A stretch of 57,196 nucleotides of DNA from assembly GCF_003024515.2 (NCBI RefSeq), contig NZ_PYIX02000027.1:1-57196 (forward strand), read 5' to 3'. Positions 46,612-56,284 of this stretch are shown here, in pieces. Both the position numbers and the translations under genes were made by a program. Position 1 is the stretch's first letter; the number at the start of each line of letters is the position of its first letter. The notes below the pieces were generated by a model. It was not told the origin of the DNA. It made no database searches and saw only the letters and a list, made by a program, of their open reading frames with translations. The stretch comes from Acinetobacter sichuanensis (lineage in GTDB: Bacteria > Pseudomonadota > Gammaproteobacteria > Pseudomonadales > Moraxellaceae).

Positions 46612-48606
46612 ATGTTTGAAAAGATTTTAATTGCCAATCGTGGCGAAATTGCTTGCCGTGTCATTCGTACTGCAAAAAAATTAGGCATTGTAACGGTAGC
46701 GGTCTATTCAGATGCAGATGCCAATTCACAGCATGTCAAACAAGCAGATGAAGCGGTTTATATTGGTGAATCCCCTGCTTCACAAAGTTATTTACAAGTG
46801 GATCGGATCATTCAAGCGGCGTTAAATACTGGTGCGCAAGCGATTCATCCTGGTTATGGTTTCTTGTCTGAAAATGATCAATTTGCCCTTGCCTGTGAAA
46901 AAAATAATATTGTGTTTATTGGACCTCCTGTTGCTGCAATTTTGGCAATGGGGCTTAAAGCGACTTCAAAAGCCTTGATGGAAAAAGCAGGTGTGCCTTT
47001 AACACCGGGCTATCATGGTAGCAACCAAGATGCAGCATTTTTAAAACAACAAGCCGATGGTATTGGCTACCCTGTTTTGATTAAAGCCAGTGCAGGTGGT
47101 GGTGGTAAAGGCATGCGTTTGGTTAAGCGTGAAGCTGACTTTTTAGATGCGCTGTCTTCGTGTAAAAATGAAGCAAAATCGAGCTTTGGTAATGATGAAG
47201 TTTTGGTTGAACGTTATGTAGTAAATCCGCGCCATGTTGAAGTACAAGTCTTTGGCGACTCACACGGCAACTATGTGCATTTATTTGAACGTGATTGCTC
47301 AGTACAACGTCGTCACCAAAAAGTACTTGAAGAAGCCCCTGCACCAAATATTGCTGAAGAAAAATTGGAAGCGATGCGTAAAGCGGCGATAGATGCAGCA
47401 AGTGCAGTAAATTATGTTGGTGCAGGAACAGTTGAATTCATCGTTGAACAAGATGGTACAGCGTATTTCATGGAAATGAATACCCGTCTTCAAGTTGAAC
47501 ATCCTGTCACTGAAATGATCACAGGGCAAGACTTGGTTGAATGGCAGCTGCGTGTTGCAAGCGGTGAACCATTACCCAAATTACAACATGAACTCAGCAT
47601 CAACGGTCATGCCATCGAAGCGCGAATCTATGCCGAAGAACCTGAAAAAGGTTACTTACCTGCGATTGGAAAAATCCGCTACCTACATTATCCTGCACAA
47701 AATGAACATGTTCGTGTTGATAGCGGCATTGTGCAAGGTGATGAAATCACGACTTATTATGACCCGATGATTTCTAAACTGATCGTATGGGGCAAAAATC
47801 GTGATGAAGCCTTAGTCCAAATGCATCATGCACTTGGGCATTTTCATGTGGAAGGTTTGGGCAATAACATTGCATTTTTAGACCGAATTATCCGTTGCGA
47901 TTCATTTAAAAATGCAGACTTAGACACCAATCTGATTCAACGTGAAGATGAATTTTTGTTTAAAAATATTCGCACTGCGGATACCAATTTAATCATCATC
48001 GCAGCATTTACCGAGCTTTTAAGCCGATTTAAAGCCAATAAAACAGCAAATAATCCAGTTTGGCAAAATCAATCCATTTGGCGTTTGAACCAAGCCAACC
48101 GCTACCCTGTCAAATTTAACTTGGCTGGGCATGAAATTGTTATCCATTTCCGCCCCGTCGCTGATCAATTCATTGCAGAATATCAAGATTTACAACTACA
48201 AATCTCGGGTCAATTACTCAATGAAAATACAGTACACATCGACCTCAATGGTCTGAAGCAAAAAATTGCTTTTAGCCGTAATGAACAAGCTTTGACGGTA
48301 TTTTCAAATGCACAAAATTATATTTTTGAACATATTCAGCCAAAAATCAGCAATGAAGACAGCTCAAGCAATGAAAGTAATTTAAAAGCACCGATGCCGG
48401 GGGTGATTACTAAAGTCTTAGTGTCTGCGAAAGATCAAGTGAAAAAGGATGATATTTTACTGACACTTGAAGCGATGAAAATCGAATATACCATTCGTGC
48501 ACCACAAGACGGCGTGATTGCAGCAGCCTATTTCCAAGCGGGTGATCAAGTCAAAGCGGGTGATGAGTTGGTTGAATTTGAATTACTCACGGAGAATGTT
48601 GCATGA
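46612..48606 (+). CDS. liuD: methylcrotonyl-CoA carboxylase, alpha (biotin) subunit
   Basis: It carries biotin carboxylase and the biotinyl carrier. About residues 1-450 form the ATP-grasp carboxylase (NRGEIACRVIRTAKKLG, the glycine-rich loop ASAGGGGKGMRLVK, and FMEMNTRLQVEHPVTEMITG). About 590-664 are the biotinyl domain, with the biotin lysine in LTLEAMKIEYTI. Length 664 aa. The stop overlaps the start of the HMG-CoA lyase gene by 4 bp (ATGA), indicating translational coupling. Confidence 0.95.
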   Translation: MFEKILIANRGEIACRVIRTAKKLGIVTVAVYSDADANSQHVKQADEAVYIGESPASQSYLQVDRIIQAALNTGAQAIHPGYGFLSENDQFALACEKNNIVFIGPPVAAILAMGLKATSKALMEKAGVPLTPGYHGSNQDAAFLKQQADGIGYPVLIKASAGGGGKGMRLVKREADFLDALSSCKNEAKSSFGNDEVLVERYVVNPRHVEVQVFGDSHGNYVHLFERDCSVQRRHQKVLEEAPAPNIAEEKLEAMRKAAIDAASAVNYVGAGTVEFIVEQDGTAYFMEMNTRLQVEHPVTEMITGQDLVEWQLRVASGEPLPKLQHELSINGHAIEARIYAEEPEKGYLPAIGKIRYLHYPAQNEHVRVDSGIVQGDEITTYYDPMISKLIVWGKNRDEALVQMHHALGHFHVEGLGNNIAFLDRIIRCDSFKNADLDTNLIQREDEFLFKNIRTADTNLIIIAAFTELLSRFKANKTANNPVWQNQSIWRLNQANRYPVKFNLAGHEIVIHFRPVADQFIAEYQDLQLQISGQLLNENTVHIDLNGLKQKIAFSRNEQALTVFSNAQNYIFEHIQPKISNEDSSSNESNLKAPMPGVITKVLVSAKDQVKKDDILLTLEAMKIEYTIRAPQDGVIAAAYFQAGDQVKAGDELVEFELLTENVA

Positions 48607-49520
48607 CTTTAGCACACGACAACTGCGTGAAAATCGTTGAAGTCGGTCCTCGTGACGGACTACAAAACGAGAAAACACCTTTAACACTCGAACAACGTAA
48701 AGCCTTGATTTTAGACTTAATGCAAACAGGACTGACTTCAATTGAAGTCGGCTCTTGTGTCTCAGCAAAATGGGTTCCGCAAATGGCAAATAGCGACCAA
48801 CTCTTTGCCGAATTACCGAAAGATCCTAATATTGGGTTTAGCTTACTCACGCCTAATCTTAAAGGTTTTGAAGCTGCGCTTGCGGTTGGCTGCCAAGAAG
48901 TTGCTGTTTTTACTGCGGCTTCTGAAAGTTTTACCCGTAAAAATATCAACTGCTCAATTGATGAAAGCTTTGAAAAATTTGCTGATGTTCTCGCCGCAGC
49001 CAAAGCCAACAATGTCAAAGTTCGTGGCTATGTCTCATGTATCGTTGACTGTCCTTATGAAGGTGCGATAGACCCGAAACAAGTGGCTTATGTGAGTAAA
49101 CGTTTGTATGACATGGGTTGCTATGAAATTTCTTTAGGTGAAACCATCGGTACAGCCACACCCGATCGTGTTAAAAAAGTCTGGGATGCGTGTCTTGTTG
49201 AATTAGATGCAAAAGTGCTTGCAGGACATTTCCACAATACCTATGGCATGGCGATTGCCAATATTTATCAGTCTCTTGAACAAGGCATTCGAGTTTTTGA
49301 CTCCTCGATCGCAGGTTTAGGTGGTTGTCCTTATGCCAAAGGTGCCTCAGGTAATGTGTCAACCGAAGACCTATATTATTTAATGTCGAAAATGGGTTTT
49401 GAAACAGGGATCAATCTTGATGCATTAATGAAGGCAAGTCGAAATATCAGCCAAGTTTTAAATCGACAAAATCCTTCAAACTATGCCAATGCCTATTGGC
49501 AAACTCAATGCGCTTCATGA
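48603..49520 (+). CDS. liuE: hydroxymethylglutaryl-CoA lyase
   Basis: It cleaves HMG-CoA to acetyl-CoA and acetoacetate. The TIM-barrel start VKIVEVGPRDGLQNEKTPL is classical. Metal and catalytic features include GHFHNTYGMAIAN and the family signature GLGGCPYAKGASGN with the catalytic cysteine. Length 305 aa. Start overlaps the carboxylase alpha stop. Confidence 0.96.
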   Translation: MTLAHDNCVKIVEVGPRDGLQNEKTPLTLEQRKALILDLMQTGLTSIEVGSCVSAKWVPQMANSDQLFAELPKDPNIGFSLLTPNLKGFEAALAVGCQEVAVFTAASESFTRKNINCSIDESFEKFADVLAAAKANNVKVRGYVSCIVDCPYEGAIDPKQVAYVSKRLYDMGCYEISLGETIGTATPDRVKKVWDACLVELDAKVLAGHFHNTYGMAIANIYQSLEQGIRVFDSSIAGLGGCPYAKGASGNVSTEDLYYLMSKMGFETGINLDALMKASRNISQVLNRQNPSNYANAYWQTQCAS

Positions 49521-49582
49521 TATAAACCATACATAAGTGCAAGAAAAATTAATGGAATAAGATCGTAATAATAAGGTGAAAT

Positions 49583-50287
49583 ATGCTCAGTAAAGTTTAT
49601 GCAAATGCAACGGATGCATTACAAGACATTGTCCAAGATGGGCAAACTTTAGCCGTTGGCGGTTTTGGTTTATGTGGTCTGCCTGAAGCTTTAATTTCAG
49701 CATTAAAGGCAACAGGTGTCAAAGACCTAACGTGTATTTCCAATAATGCAGGTGTGGATGGTTTTGGTCTAGGTTTATTGTTAGAAACTAAACAAATCAA
49801 AAAAATGATTGCCTCTTATGTCGGTGAAAACAAAGAGTTTGAACGTCAGTTTTTAAATGGTGAATTAGAAGTTGAACTAACACCTCAAGGCACTTTAGCA
49901 GAAAAACTCCGTGCAGGTGGTGCAGGTATCCCTGCTTTTTACACCCAAGCAGGTGTCGGTACTTTGGTTGCCGAAGGCAAAGAAGTCCGTAATTTTAAGG
50001 GTAAAGATCATATTTTAGAAGAATCCCTCACTGCGGATATTGCCCTAGTCAAAGCCTATAAAGCGGATAAAGCAGGGAATTTAATTTTCCGTAAAACAGC
50101 ACGTAATTTCAATCCTGACTGTGCCACCGCAGGAAAAATCACCGTAGTTGAAGTTGAACATTTAGTTGAAGTCGGTGAGCTAGATCCAGATCATGTGCAT
50201 CTGTCAGGCATCTATGTACATCGTATTGTTGTCAATGCACAGCCTGAAAAGCGTATTGAACAATTGACATTAAAATCAGAGGGATGA
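49583..50287 (+). CDS. 3-oxoacid CoA-transferase, subunit A
   Basis: With subunit B it transfers CoA from succinyl-CoA or an acyl-CoA to acetoacetate. The N-terminal pattern [20 protein letters not shown] and [14 protein letters not shown] [14 protein letters not shown] stretches mark the family. Length 234 aa. It follows the HMG-CoA lyase by 62 bp, so it completes the pathway by activating the acetoacetate released by that lyase. AAGGTG lies 7 nt before the ATG. Confidence 0.93.
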   Translation: MLSKVYANATDALQDIVQDGQTLAVGGFGLCGLPEALISALKATGVKDLTCISNNAGVDGFGLGLLLETKQIKKMIASYVGENKEFERQFLNGELEVELTPQGTLAEKLRAGGAGIPAFYTQAGVGTLVAEGKEVRNFKGKDHILEESLTADIALVKAYKADKAGNLIFRKTARNFNPDCATAGKITVVEVEHLVEVGELDPDHVHLSGIYVHRIVVNAQPEKRIEQLTLKSEG

Positions 50288-50291
50288 AGTC

Positions 50292-50921
50292 ATGGCTTGG
50301 ACACGCAATGAAATGGCACAACGTGCTGCACAAGAACTTGAAAATGGTTTTTATGTCAATTTAGGGATTGGTTTACCGACCCTAGTTGCAAACTATATTC
50401 CTGAAAATATGGATGTTTGGCTACAGTCTGAAAATGGTTTACTCGGTATCGGCGAGTTTCCAACAGAAGAGACTGTGGATGCAGATCTCATCAATGCAGG
50501 TAAACAAACCGTCACTGCACGTTCTGGCGCAGCATTTTTTGCGAGTTCAGAATCATTTGCCATGATTCGTGGCGGCAAAGTCAATATTGCGATATTAGGT
50601 GCAATGGAAGTTTCTGAAACAGGTGACCTCGCCAACTGGATGATTCCCGGCAAAAAAGTCAAAGGGATGGGCGGGGCTATGGACTTGGTTGCAGGTGTCC
50701 AAAAAGTTGTGGTGTTAATGGAGCACTGCGCCAAAGATGGCTCGCCTAAAATCGTTAAAAACTGCGAGCTACCTTTGACAGGAAAAGGCGTGGTTGACCG
50801 TATTATTTCTGATTTAGGTGTTTTTGATGTGACAGAACAAGGGATTAAATTGGTCGAACTGGCAGAAGGTATCAACTTTGAAGACGTGCAAAAAGTCACA
50901 GGTGTGCCAATTCTTCATTAA
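50292..50921 (+). CDS. 3-oxoacid CoA-transferase, subunit B
   Basis: This is the catalytic subunit of 209 aa. The active-site glutamate motif is [12 protein letters not shown] (near residues 43-54), preceded by [16 protein letters not shown]. Further family stretches are [19 protein letters not shown] and the GGAMDLV loop. It starts 4 bp after subunit A and is the last gene of the leucine operon, followed by a terminator. Confidence 0.94.
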   Translation: MAWTRNEMAQRAAQELENGFYVNLGIGLPTLVANYIPENMDVWLQSENGLLGIGEFPTEETVDADLINAGKQTVTARSGAAFFASSESFAMIRGGKVNIAILGAMEVSETGDLANWMIPGKKVKGMGGAMDLVAGVQKVVVLMEHCAKDGSPKIVKNCELPLTGKGVVDRIISDLGVFDVTEQGIKLVELAEGINFEDVQKVTGVPILH

Positions 50922-51040
50922 AGTTCTCATACAAATATGACAGCGATTAAAAATTTTATATTTTTCATGATGTTTATACTAATTTTAATAACTTAAATTG
51001 ACTTGTATCAAACGATTCAAATCTGGTTATCTCTAAACAT

Positions 51041-51075
51041 AGACCCAGTATATGTTTTTCATATTGGGTCTATTT
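51041..51075 (+). terminator. terminator of the leucine operon
   Basis: AGACCCAGTAT (51041-51051) pairs with ATATTGGGTCT (51061-51071) with one G-T, followed by a short T-rich tract. Confidence 0.8.
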
Positions 51076-51145
51076 ACAATCTATTCAAAAATAATCATCC
51101 CTCAACTCACATATCATCATAGACTATTAATTTATAATCATATTT

Positions 51146-52303
51146 TCATATTCCTTGTACTTTACTCGGTAACCAATGAACAAAAATAAAACCGAATAGC
51201 GTTATACATCCTGCAAAAATAAAAATCCATTCTCCAGAAAATTGCTGCCAATAATGCCCTGCTAAAATACTACCGCTAGCAACACCAAGTCCCCACATGG
51301 TGCTATATAATGCCTGCCCTCGCCCTTGTTGTCCTAAGCTAAAATTTTGAAAAATAATACGCATTGCCAATACATGAAATAAACCAAAACTAAAAGCATG
51401 CAATGTTTGTGAAAGAAATTGCATCAAAAAACTTTCAGGAAATGTACCTACCAATACAAAACGAATTCCTGTCATTAACAAACATAAACTGACCAAAATG
51501 CGCCAAGAAAAATGCTTAAGAAAAAATGTGGCATAGGCAAACATCATGATTTCAGCAATTACCCCAACTGACCATAAAAATCCAATTTCAGTTGTACTAA
51601 AACCAGCTTGTTTTAAATAATTACTATAAAAACTATAAAATGGCGCTTGAGCAAAAAGCATAACGAATTCGATGCTAAAAAAAGCCCAAACGATAGGACG
51701 CTTTAAAATAGGCAATAAAGGTTCTAACTTTTTTTGCGCTTGTGGTGCATGTTTTGGCTCATGAATGGTAAAAGACCACAGAAATGCAGTAAATGCTATA
51801 CATAACAACATGATGGGTAACATTGAAATTGTGACAATTTCGAGTAATGCACCAATACTAAATACACCAACGATAAAACCCACCGATCCCCATTTTCTAA
51901 CTTTGCCATACAGCTCAGCTCTACGCTCTCCCAACCAAAATAATGTCACACCTTCAAATTGAGCTAAAATAGCATTCTGAAAAAAACTAAAAATAAGCAT
52001 CAATAATGCAACAGACTGAAAGTTATTAGGAATAATAAAAATTAGTAACCAAATAACAGCTTCCATCCATGTTGCTAGTCTAACCAATAGCATCCTTTTG
52101 CCTGACTTATCAGCAATCCATCCCCAAATAAATGGAGCAAAAAAACGAGTAATAATTGCAATAGAGGACAGAAGACCAATTTCACTAAAGCTAAAACCTT
52201 GATTTTGCAGGTATAAGCTCCAATAAGGCATGAATGTTCCAACAATTGAATAATAGAAAAAATAAAAAGCACCTAGTTTGTGTTGGATTGGAATTGGTTG
52301 CAT
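51146..52303 (-). CDS. MFS transporter (HcaT/PPP-like)
   Basis: This is a 385-aa major facilitator protein with about 12 hydrophobic segments. The N-terminal YYSIVGTFMPYWSLYLQNQGF and the loop GWIADKSGKRMLLVRLATWME resemble the phenylpropionate/nucleoside permease subgroup (HcaT-like, MFS_1_like). The mid-sequence EPKHAPQAQKKLEPLLPILK is a typical central cytoplasmic loop. The substrate is unknown. It converges on the leucine operon, with which I see no functional link. Confidence 0.85.
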   Translation of the reverse strand: MQPIPIQHKLGAFYFFYYSIVGTFMPYWSLYLQNQGFSFSEIGLLSSIAIITRFFAPFIWGWIADKSGKRMLLVRLATWMEAVIWLLIFIIPNNFQSVALLMLIFSFFQNAILAQFEGVTLFWLGERRAELYGKVRKWGSVGFIVGVFSIGALLEIVTISMLPIMLLCIAFTAFLWSFTIHEPKHAPQAQKKLEPLLPILKRPIVWAFFSIEFVMLFAQAPFYSFYSNYLKQAGFSTTEIGFLWSVGVIAEIMMFAYATFFLKHFSWRILVSLCLLMTGIRFVLVGTFPESFLMQFLSQTLHAFSFGLFHVLAMRIIFQNFSLGQQGRGQALYSTMWGLGVASGSILAGHYWQQFSGEWIFIFAGCITLFGFIFVHWLPSKVQGI

Positions 52304-52718
52304 TCAGTTGTAAACCTTTGTATTTACAATTAGTTATAAAAAGTAATAGTTGCATATGTATGCATTTAAATGTAGTGGATTGCAATTCAACAATCTACAA
52401 ATCAGTCTACAAATTAGAAAATAATAAAATTATTTATTTTTTGTAGATTGCTCAATAAGCATACAAAAACAATCACTTTTGGATAGCGAGCTTATTATAG
52501 TTAAAATATTTACTGATTTTTGCTTTTATTCAAAATCAAATCTAAGTCACAACCGACTTGCTATAACCCTATCTCAGACAGTGAAACTGAGAGAAGTGTC
52601 AATAATAAATTGGGGTCATGTTGTCAATTAATGAAAACAAAAGAAAGAAAATAATAAAAACCGCAAAAAGCGGTTTTTATTTTCAGATAATCAATTATCT
52701 AGGCACTTAACTTTAATT
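52304..52718. other. intergenic region with an inverted repeat
   Basis: About 415 bp of A/T-rich DNA. CAATCTACAAA (52391-52401) and TTTGTAGATTG (52440-52450) form an 11-bp inverted repeat around a 38-nt spacer. TCTACAAAT also occurs twice as a direct repeat near 52394 and 52406. A terminator lies at 52656-52678. No gene is seen. Confidence 0.55.
52656..52678. terminator. terminator of the siderophore receptor gene, bidirectional
   Basis: AAAAACCGC (52656-52664) and GCGGTTTTT (52670-52678) pair perfectly around a 5-nt loop; it lies 41 bp after the receptor stop on the minus strand. Confidence 0.9.
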
Positions 52719-54923
52719 TTAAAAATAATAATTTAGCTTAAATAAGTAATTCCTTGGGGTACCTGGCATCGAACCTGACCGCCAGTACTCCTTATCGGTT
52801 AAATTATTTACAGCAACAGTAGCACCCCATGCTTTATCTTTGTAACCTAATGCAGCATCTATACGTGTCCAATCTGGCATTTCTGTTGTGTTTTCATCTG
52901 AAGTGTAATATGACCCCATATAAGTTGCGCCAATTTCACCATATATTTTTTTGGTCGGTAAGTAACGAACAAATAGGTTTCCTGTATGTTTTGAAACATT
53001 GCGTAAATAATTTCCAACAAGTTTAGGCTCTACTTTATCTTCGTTAATTTTCGCATCTGTATACCCATATCCACCGCGCACATAAATATTATTGACCAAC
53101 CTACCAATGAAACTAAACTCTGCTCCCTTAGACTCATGCTCACCCACAACAACATAAGGAGAGTTATCATCATCCGGATCTTCATGATCACGTATATTAT
53201 GTTTTTTAATATGAAAAGCAGACAATTGCGTATTCAATCTTTTATTAAGCCAATCACTTTTTATACCAACTTCATATTGATCATTATATTGTGGCTCATA
53301 GTTGAAAGCAGCTAAGTCTGCTGTTGCTGATACAGCACTCACTCCCATGCTTCCACCAAAAGGGGCAAAACTTTTGCTATAAGAAGCATATAAGCTGTGA
53401 GCAGGAACTGGTTGCCAAACAAAACCTATATTTGGACTGAATGTCTCATTTTCTACAGTTTTAGATTGCCCATAAGCAGATGAGCTTGCAAGCTTATTGG
53501 TTGTTTTTGCTTCATAGTAATCATACCTTCCACCGATCATCATTTTTATTTGATCATTAAAACTAATGAGATCTTGTAGGAATATCCCGTAGTTTGTACC
53601 CTCATTATAGTTATGAGACGTAATAACGTGTCCATTGCCGCGGTTACTAAAACGATCACCTGTTAATGGATTAACAAAACCATAAATAAGAGATCCATCT
53701 TGATTTTTATTAGATAATAGTGGCTCGCGCTGTTCGTAAGTCCAATCCGTACCAATTAAAATATTATGTCTAATTGATCCTGTGTTAAATTCACCAGTAA
53801 CATCCCACGTATTGGAAGTGGTCTTATTTGTTGTTTGTTGCCAATAATAAATTTGGTTGACATACCCTTTATAACACCCTTTGTCTGTAGAGGTTGGTGT
53901 CTTATCAGAAGTACACATTGATCCAGCATAAAAATGATCAAAATTTTGTTCCGCTTCACGATGACTTAAAGCCCAATGAAACTTCCAATCTGGTGCAAAT
54001 TCATATTTAACATCTGTTCTCGCTGTTTTTAAAATATCCTCAACATAATCCCCAGATTGTGCAAACCCCATTTTAGTGGAGGTCCCTTTAGGTAAATTTT
54101 CATAAGACGGACCACGATCAGGAATACGGTTTAAATCATCATAAGTAAATTCTGTTGTCCATAACAGTTTCTCATCATCACTTCGATAAGTAAAACTTGG
54201 CGATATCATTTCTTCTTTTGTGCCAATACCGTGACGAAAGCTATTTGTATCTGATTTTTCACCAACTAATCGTACTGCCCAGTTATCATTTAGAACTTTA
54301 TTAATATCAACTGTGCTGCCAACATTTTCATAAAAGCCAGCATATACCCCCATCGTACTAGGTGATTCAAAGTTAGCGAATTTAGTGACCATGTTTATAA
54401 CACCACCACCACCACTACGACCATATAAAACAGAGGCTGGACCTTTTAAAATTTCGATGCGCTCTACGTTAGCAGTACTACGTCTTACTTGACCACTTTC
54501 ACGAATACCATCTCGATAAATATCACCAGAATCGGCACTAAATCCACGCAGCATAATCCCATCCCCCCTCATATCATAAGATGTTGATACGCCTGGTGTG
54601 CCTTGTAGCATTACACTTAAATCATTTGCTCCATAGAGCTTATATTTTGATACATCGATTGTATCAATCGTTTGGGGGATATCCTTTTTATCTAGACCAT
54701 TTCGAGTAACATTTGCTTGTTTATAATCTACATAGGTTTTGACTGGGTCACCTTCAGCCATTGCCTGCATTACAATAGTTGGAAGTGTTGCATATATTGC
54801 ATCCTCATTTACTTCAGAATTAGCTTTTGCTGAAGAAACAAAAAGAAAGCCCGTAGAAAGCATCATTAAAGGTAGTTTTTTCTTTGCGTAAAACACATAA
54901 ACACCAATGTTAATAATAATCAT
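52719..54923 (-). CDS. TonB-dependent siderophore receptor
   Basis: This outer-membrane receptor imports a ferric siderophore. The plug domain (about residues 70-200) carries IPQTIDTIDVSKYK, LQGTPGVSTSYDMRGDGIMLRGF and RIEILKGPASVLYGRSGGGGVINMVTK. The rest is the 22-stranded barrel, ending in an aromatic residue after LFKLNYYF. Length 734 aa. The signal peptide (KKKLPLMMLSTGFLFVSSAKA) begins about residue 15, and the nominal ATG lies inside a Fur-like box. A GTG at residue 10 may therefore be the true start. Sequence style suggests a catecholate-type receptor such as Fiu or PiuA, but I cannot assign the ligand. Confidence 0.92.
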   Translation of the reverse strand: MIIINIGVYVFYAKKKLPLMMLSTGFLFVSSAKANSEVNEDAIYATLPTIVMQAMAEGDPVKTYVDYKQANVTRNGLDKKDIPQTIDTIDVSKYKLYGANDLSVMLQGTPGVSTSYDMRGDGIMLRGFSADSGDIYRDGIRESGQVRRSTANVERIEILKGPASVLYGRSGGGGVINMVTKFANFESPSTMGVYAGFYENVGSTVDINKVLNDNWAVRLVGEKSDTNSFRHGIGTKEEMISPSFTYRSDDEKLLWTTEFTYDDLNRIPDRGPSYENLPKGTSTKMGFAQSGDYVEDILKTARTDVKYEFAPDWKFHWALSHREAEQNFDHFYAGSMCTSDKTPTSTDKGCYKGYVNQIYYWQQTTNKTTSNTWDVTGEFNTGSIRHNILIGTDWTYEQREPLLSNKNQDGSLIYGFVNPLTGDRFSNRGNGHVITSHNYNEGTNYGIFLQDLISFNDQIKMMIGGRYDYYEAKTTNKLASSSAYGQSKTVENETFSPNIGFVWQPVPAHSLYASYSKSFAPFGGSMGVSAVSATADLAAFNYEPQYNDQYEVGIKSDWLNKRLNTQLSAFHIKKHNIRDHEDPDDDNSPYVVVGEHESKGAEFSFIGRLVNNIYVRGGYGYTDAKINEDKVEPKLVGNYLRNVSKHTGNLFVRYLPTKKIYGEIGATYMGSYYTSDENTTEMPDWTRIDAALGYKDKAWGATVAVNNLTDKEYWRSGSMPGTPRNYLFKLNYYF

Positions 54924-54928
54924 TATTA
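54914..54928. promoter_or_regulatory. Fur-box candidate over the receptor start
   Basis: TAATAAT (54914-54920), one base, and ATTATTA (54922-54928) form a perfect 7-1-7 palindrome. It matches the arrangement of the Fur box (GATAAT-N-ATTATC type) at most positions. The nominal start codon (54921-54923) lies inside it. Confidence 0.65.
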
Positions 54929-54930
54929 AT

Positions 54931-55440
54931 TATATTAACATTTAAAACAAAATGACAATAATTTATTACAAAATAATCTTCTTATTCGTGAATTTTTCTA
55001 TATGTCTTTCCATATGGTCTATAATTTTCAGACAAGCTAGGAAAGACTGATAAATAGCTTTTTTGCATTTAAAATTAAAGGTTGATCACAGTACACTCCC
55101 TCTAATATTAAGTATTACGAGATAGTGAAAGTTTTTAATTCTTATCTCAAAATTAATTTTTATTGCTGTTTTTTGCAAAACTACTACATTTAGATTATTA
55201 GTCATTCCAAAATTATTCCTGACTATTTTTCACTCAAATTAGTTATAAAAGTTAGGACTAACTTTGTTAATGATTGATGAAAACGTCAAAACACACAACT
55301 ATAACAACTATCTATTTTTCTAAAAATCATCATAAAATTTAAAGAAAACACAGTTTAATAGTCGGATGCTTACCGCTCAATTAAGGTTTCGTCATCCTAT
55401 ATTGACTACAATCATGTGGATAACAGCAAGAGAGTTTATT
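54931..55440. other. divergent region between receptor and VIT-type transporter
   Basis: About 500 bp with no credible gene; the frame opening at 55366 is rejected as the start of the transporter. It holds the Fur-like box at its left edge and a hyphenated palindrome at 55248-55265. Both promoters are expected here. Confidence 0.5.
55248..55265. promoter_or_regulatory. palindromic operator candidate upstream of the VIT transporter
   Basis: AAAGTTAG (55248-55255) and CTAACTTT (55258-55265) are perfect 8-bp arms separated by GA. An extra AGTTA half lies just upstream (55241-55245). The regulator is not recognisable. Confidence 0.4.
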
Positions 55441-56142
55441 GTGCACCATTCTTATCATATCGAAAAACATTATATTGAACGTGCTGGATGGTTACGTGCA
55501 GCAGTACTGGGGGCAAATGACGGAATTATTTCAGTGACCAGTCTGGTGGTAGGCATTGCAGCCAGTGGTGCATCTACCCATACCCTACTAGTGACCTGTA
55601 TCGCTGGATTGATTTCTGGAGCTATATCAATGGCTGCGGGTGAATATATTTCGGTTAAATCCCAGCAAGACATTGAGCAGAATGATCTGGAGATGGAACA
55701 ACGTGAACTGCAACGCCATCCCGAACATGAATTAAATGAATTAAAAAATATTTATATACAACGCGGATTGCAACCCACTTTAGCTGAAGAAGTTGCCCGT
55801 CAGCTCACCGCACATAATGCTTTAGATGCCCATGCTCGTGATGAAATTGGTATTTTAGATCATACCTCTGCCCAGCCTTTTCGCGCTGCTTTTTCTTCAG
55901 CCACTGCTTTTACAGTCGGCTCACTCTTTCCTTTAGTTTCCATTATATTACTGCCTGAGCAATACTTAGAGAAAGGCGTGATGGTGATTGGAGTATTAAG
56001 TCTTGGCATTATGGGTGCACTGGCCAGTTATGCAGGGAGAGCTAGCATTTGGAGAGGCTCAATCCGAGTGATGCTTTGGGGTATTATCGCGATGCTACTT
56101 AGTTCTTGGATTGGATCATTATTCAATGTGAGCGTAGCATAA
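55441..56142 (+). CDS. VIT/CCC1-family transporter (Fe2+/Mn2+)
   Basis: VIT1/CCC1 proteins move ferrous iron or manganese across a membrane. The N-terminal IERAGWLRAAVLGANDGIISVTSLVVG is the clear family signature, followed by AGLISGAISMAAGEYISVKSQQDIEQ. The cytoplasmic metal-binding loop, rich in Glu and His, lies in the middle (MEQRELQRHPEHELNELKN). Three more helices follow. The GTG at 55441 gives 233 aa, the family size, with AGAGAG about 7 nt upstream; the upstream ATG at 55366 would add 25 atypical residues. It is divergent from the Fur-type receptor gene. Composition is somewhat richer in GC than its neighbours. Confidence 0.9.
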   Translation: MHHSYHIEKHYIERAGWLRAAVLGANDGIISVTSLVVGIAASGASTHTLLVTCIAGLISGAISMAAGEYISVKSQQDIEQNDLEMEQRELQRHPEHELNELKNIYIQRGLQPTLAEEVARQLTAHNALDAHARDEIGILDHTSAQPFRAAFSSATAFTVGSLFPLVSIILLPEQYLEKGVMVIGVLSLGIMGALASYAGRASIWRGSIRVMLWGIIAMLLSSWIGSLFNVSVA

Positions 56143-56284
56143 GAGCGTTTTTTGTATTACTCCGAAGGATTTCCTTCTAGCTATTATGCCTGTTTGTTGT
56201 CATAAATTTAGTCCCCACTTGTTTTTAAATGGGGCTAAGTTAAGGCTTATTTAAAGGTGCACATATAATGGTTGTCAATTTACA

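Noticed and set aside
55366..55440. Upstream ATG extension of the VIT-type transporter
   Set aside because: The extra 25 residues do not fit the family; the GTG at 55441 has a purine-rich site upstream and gives the usual length.
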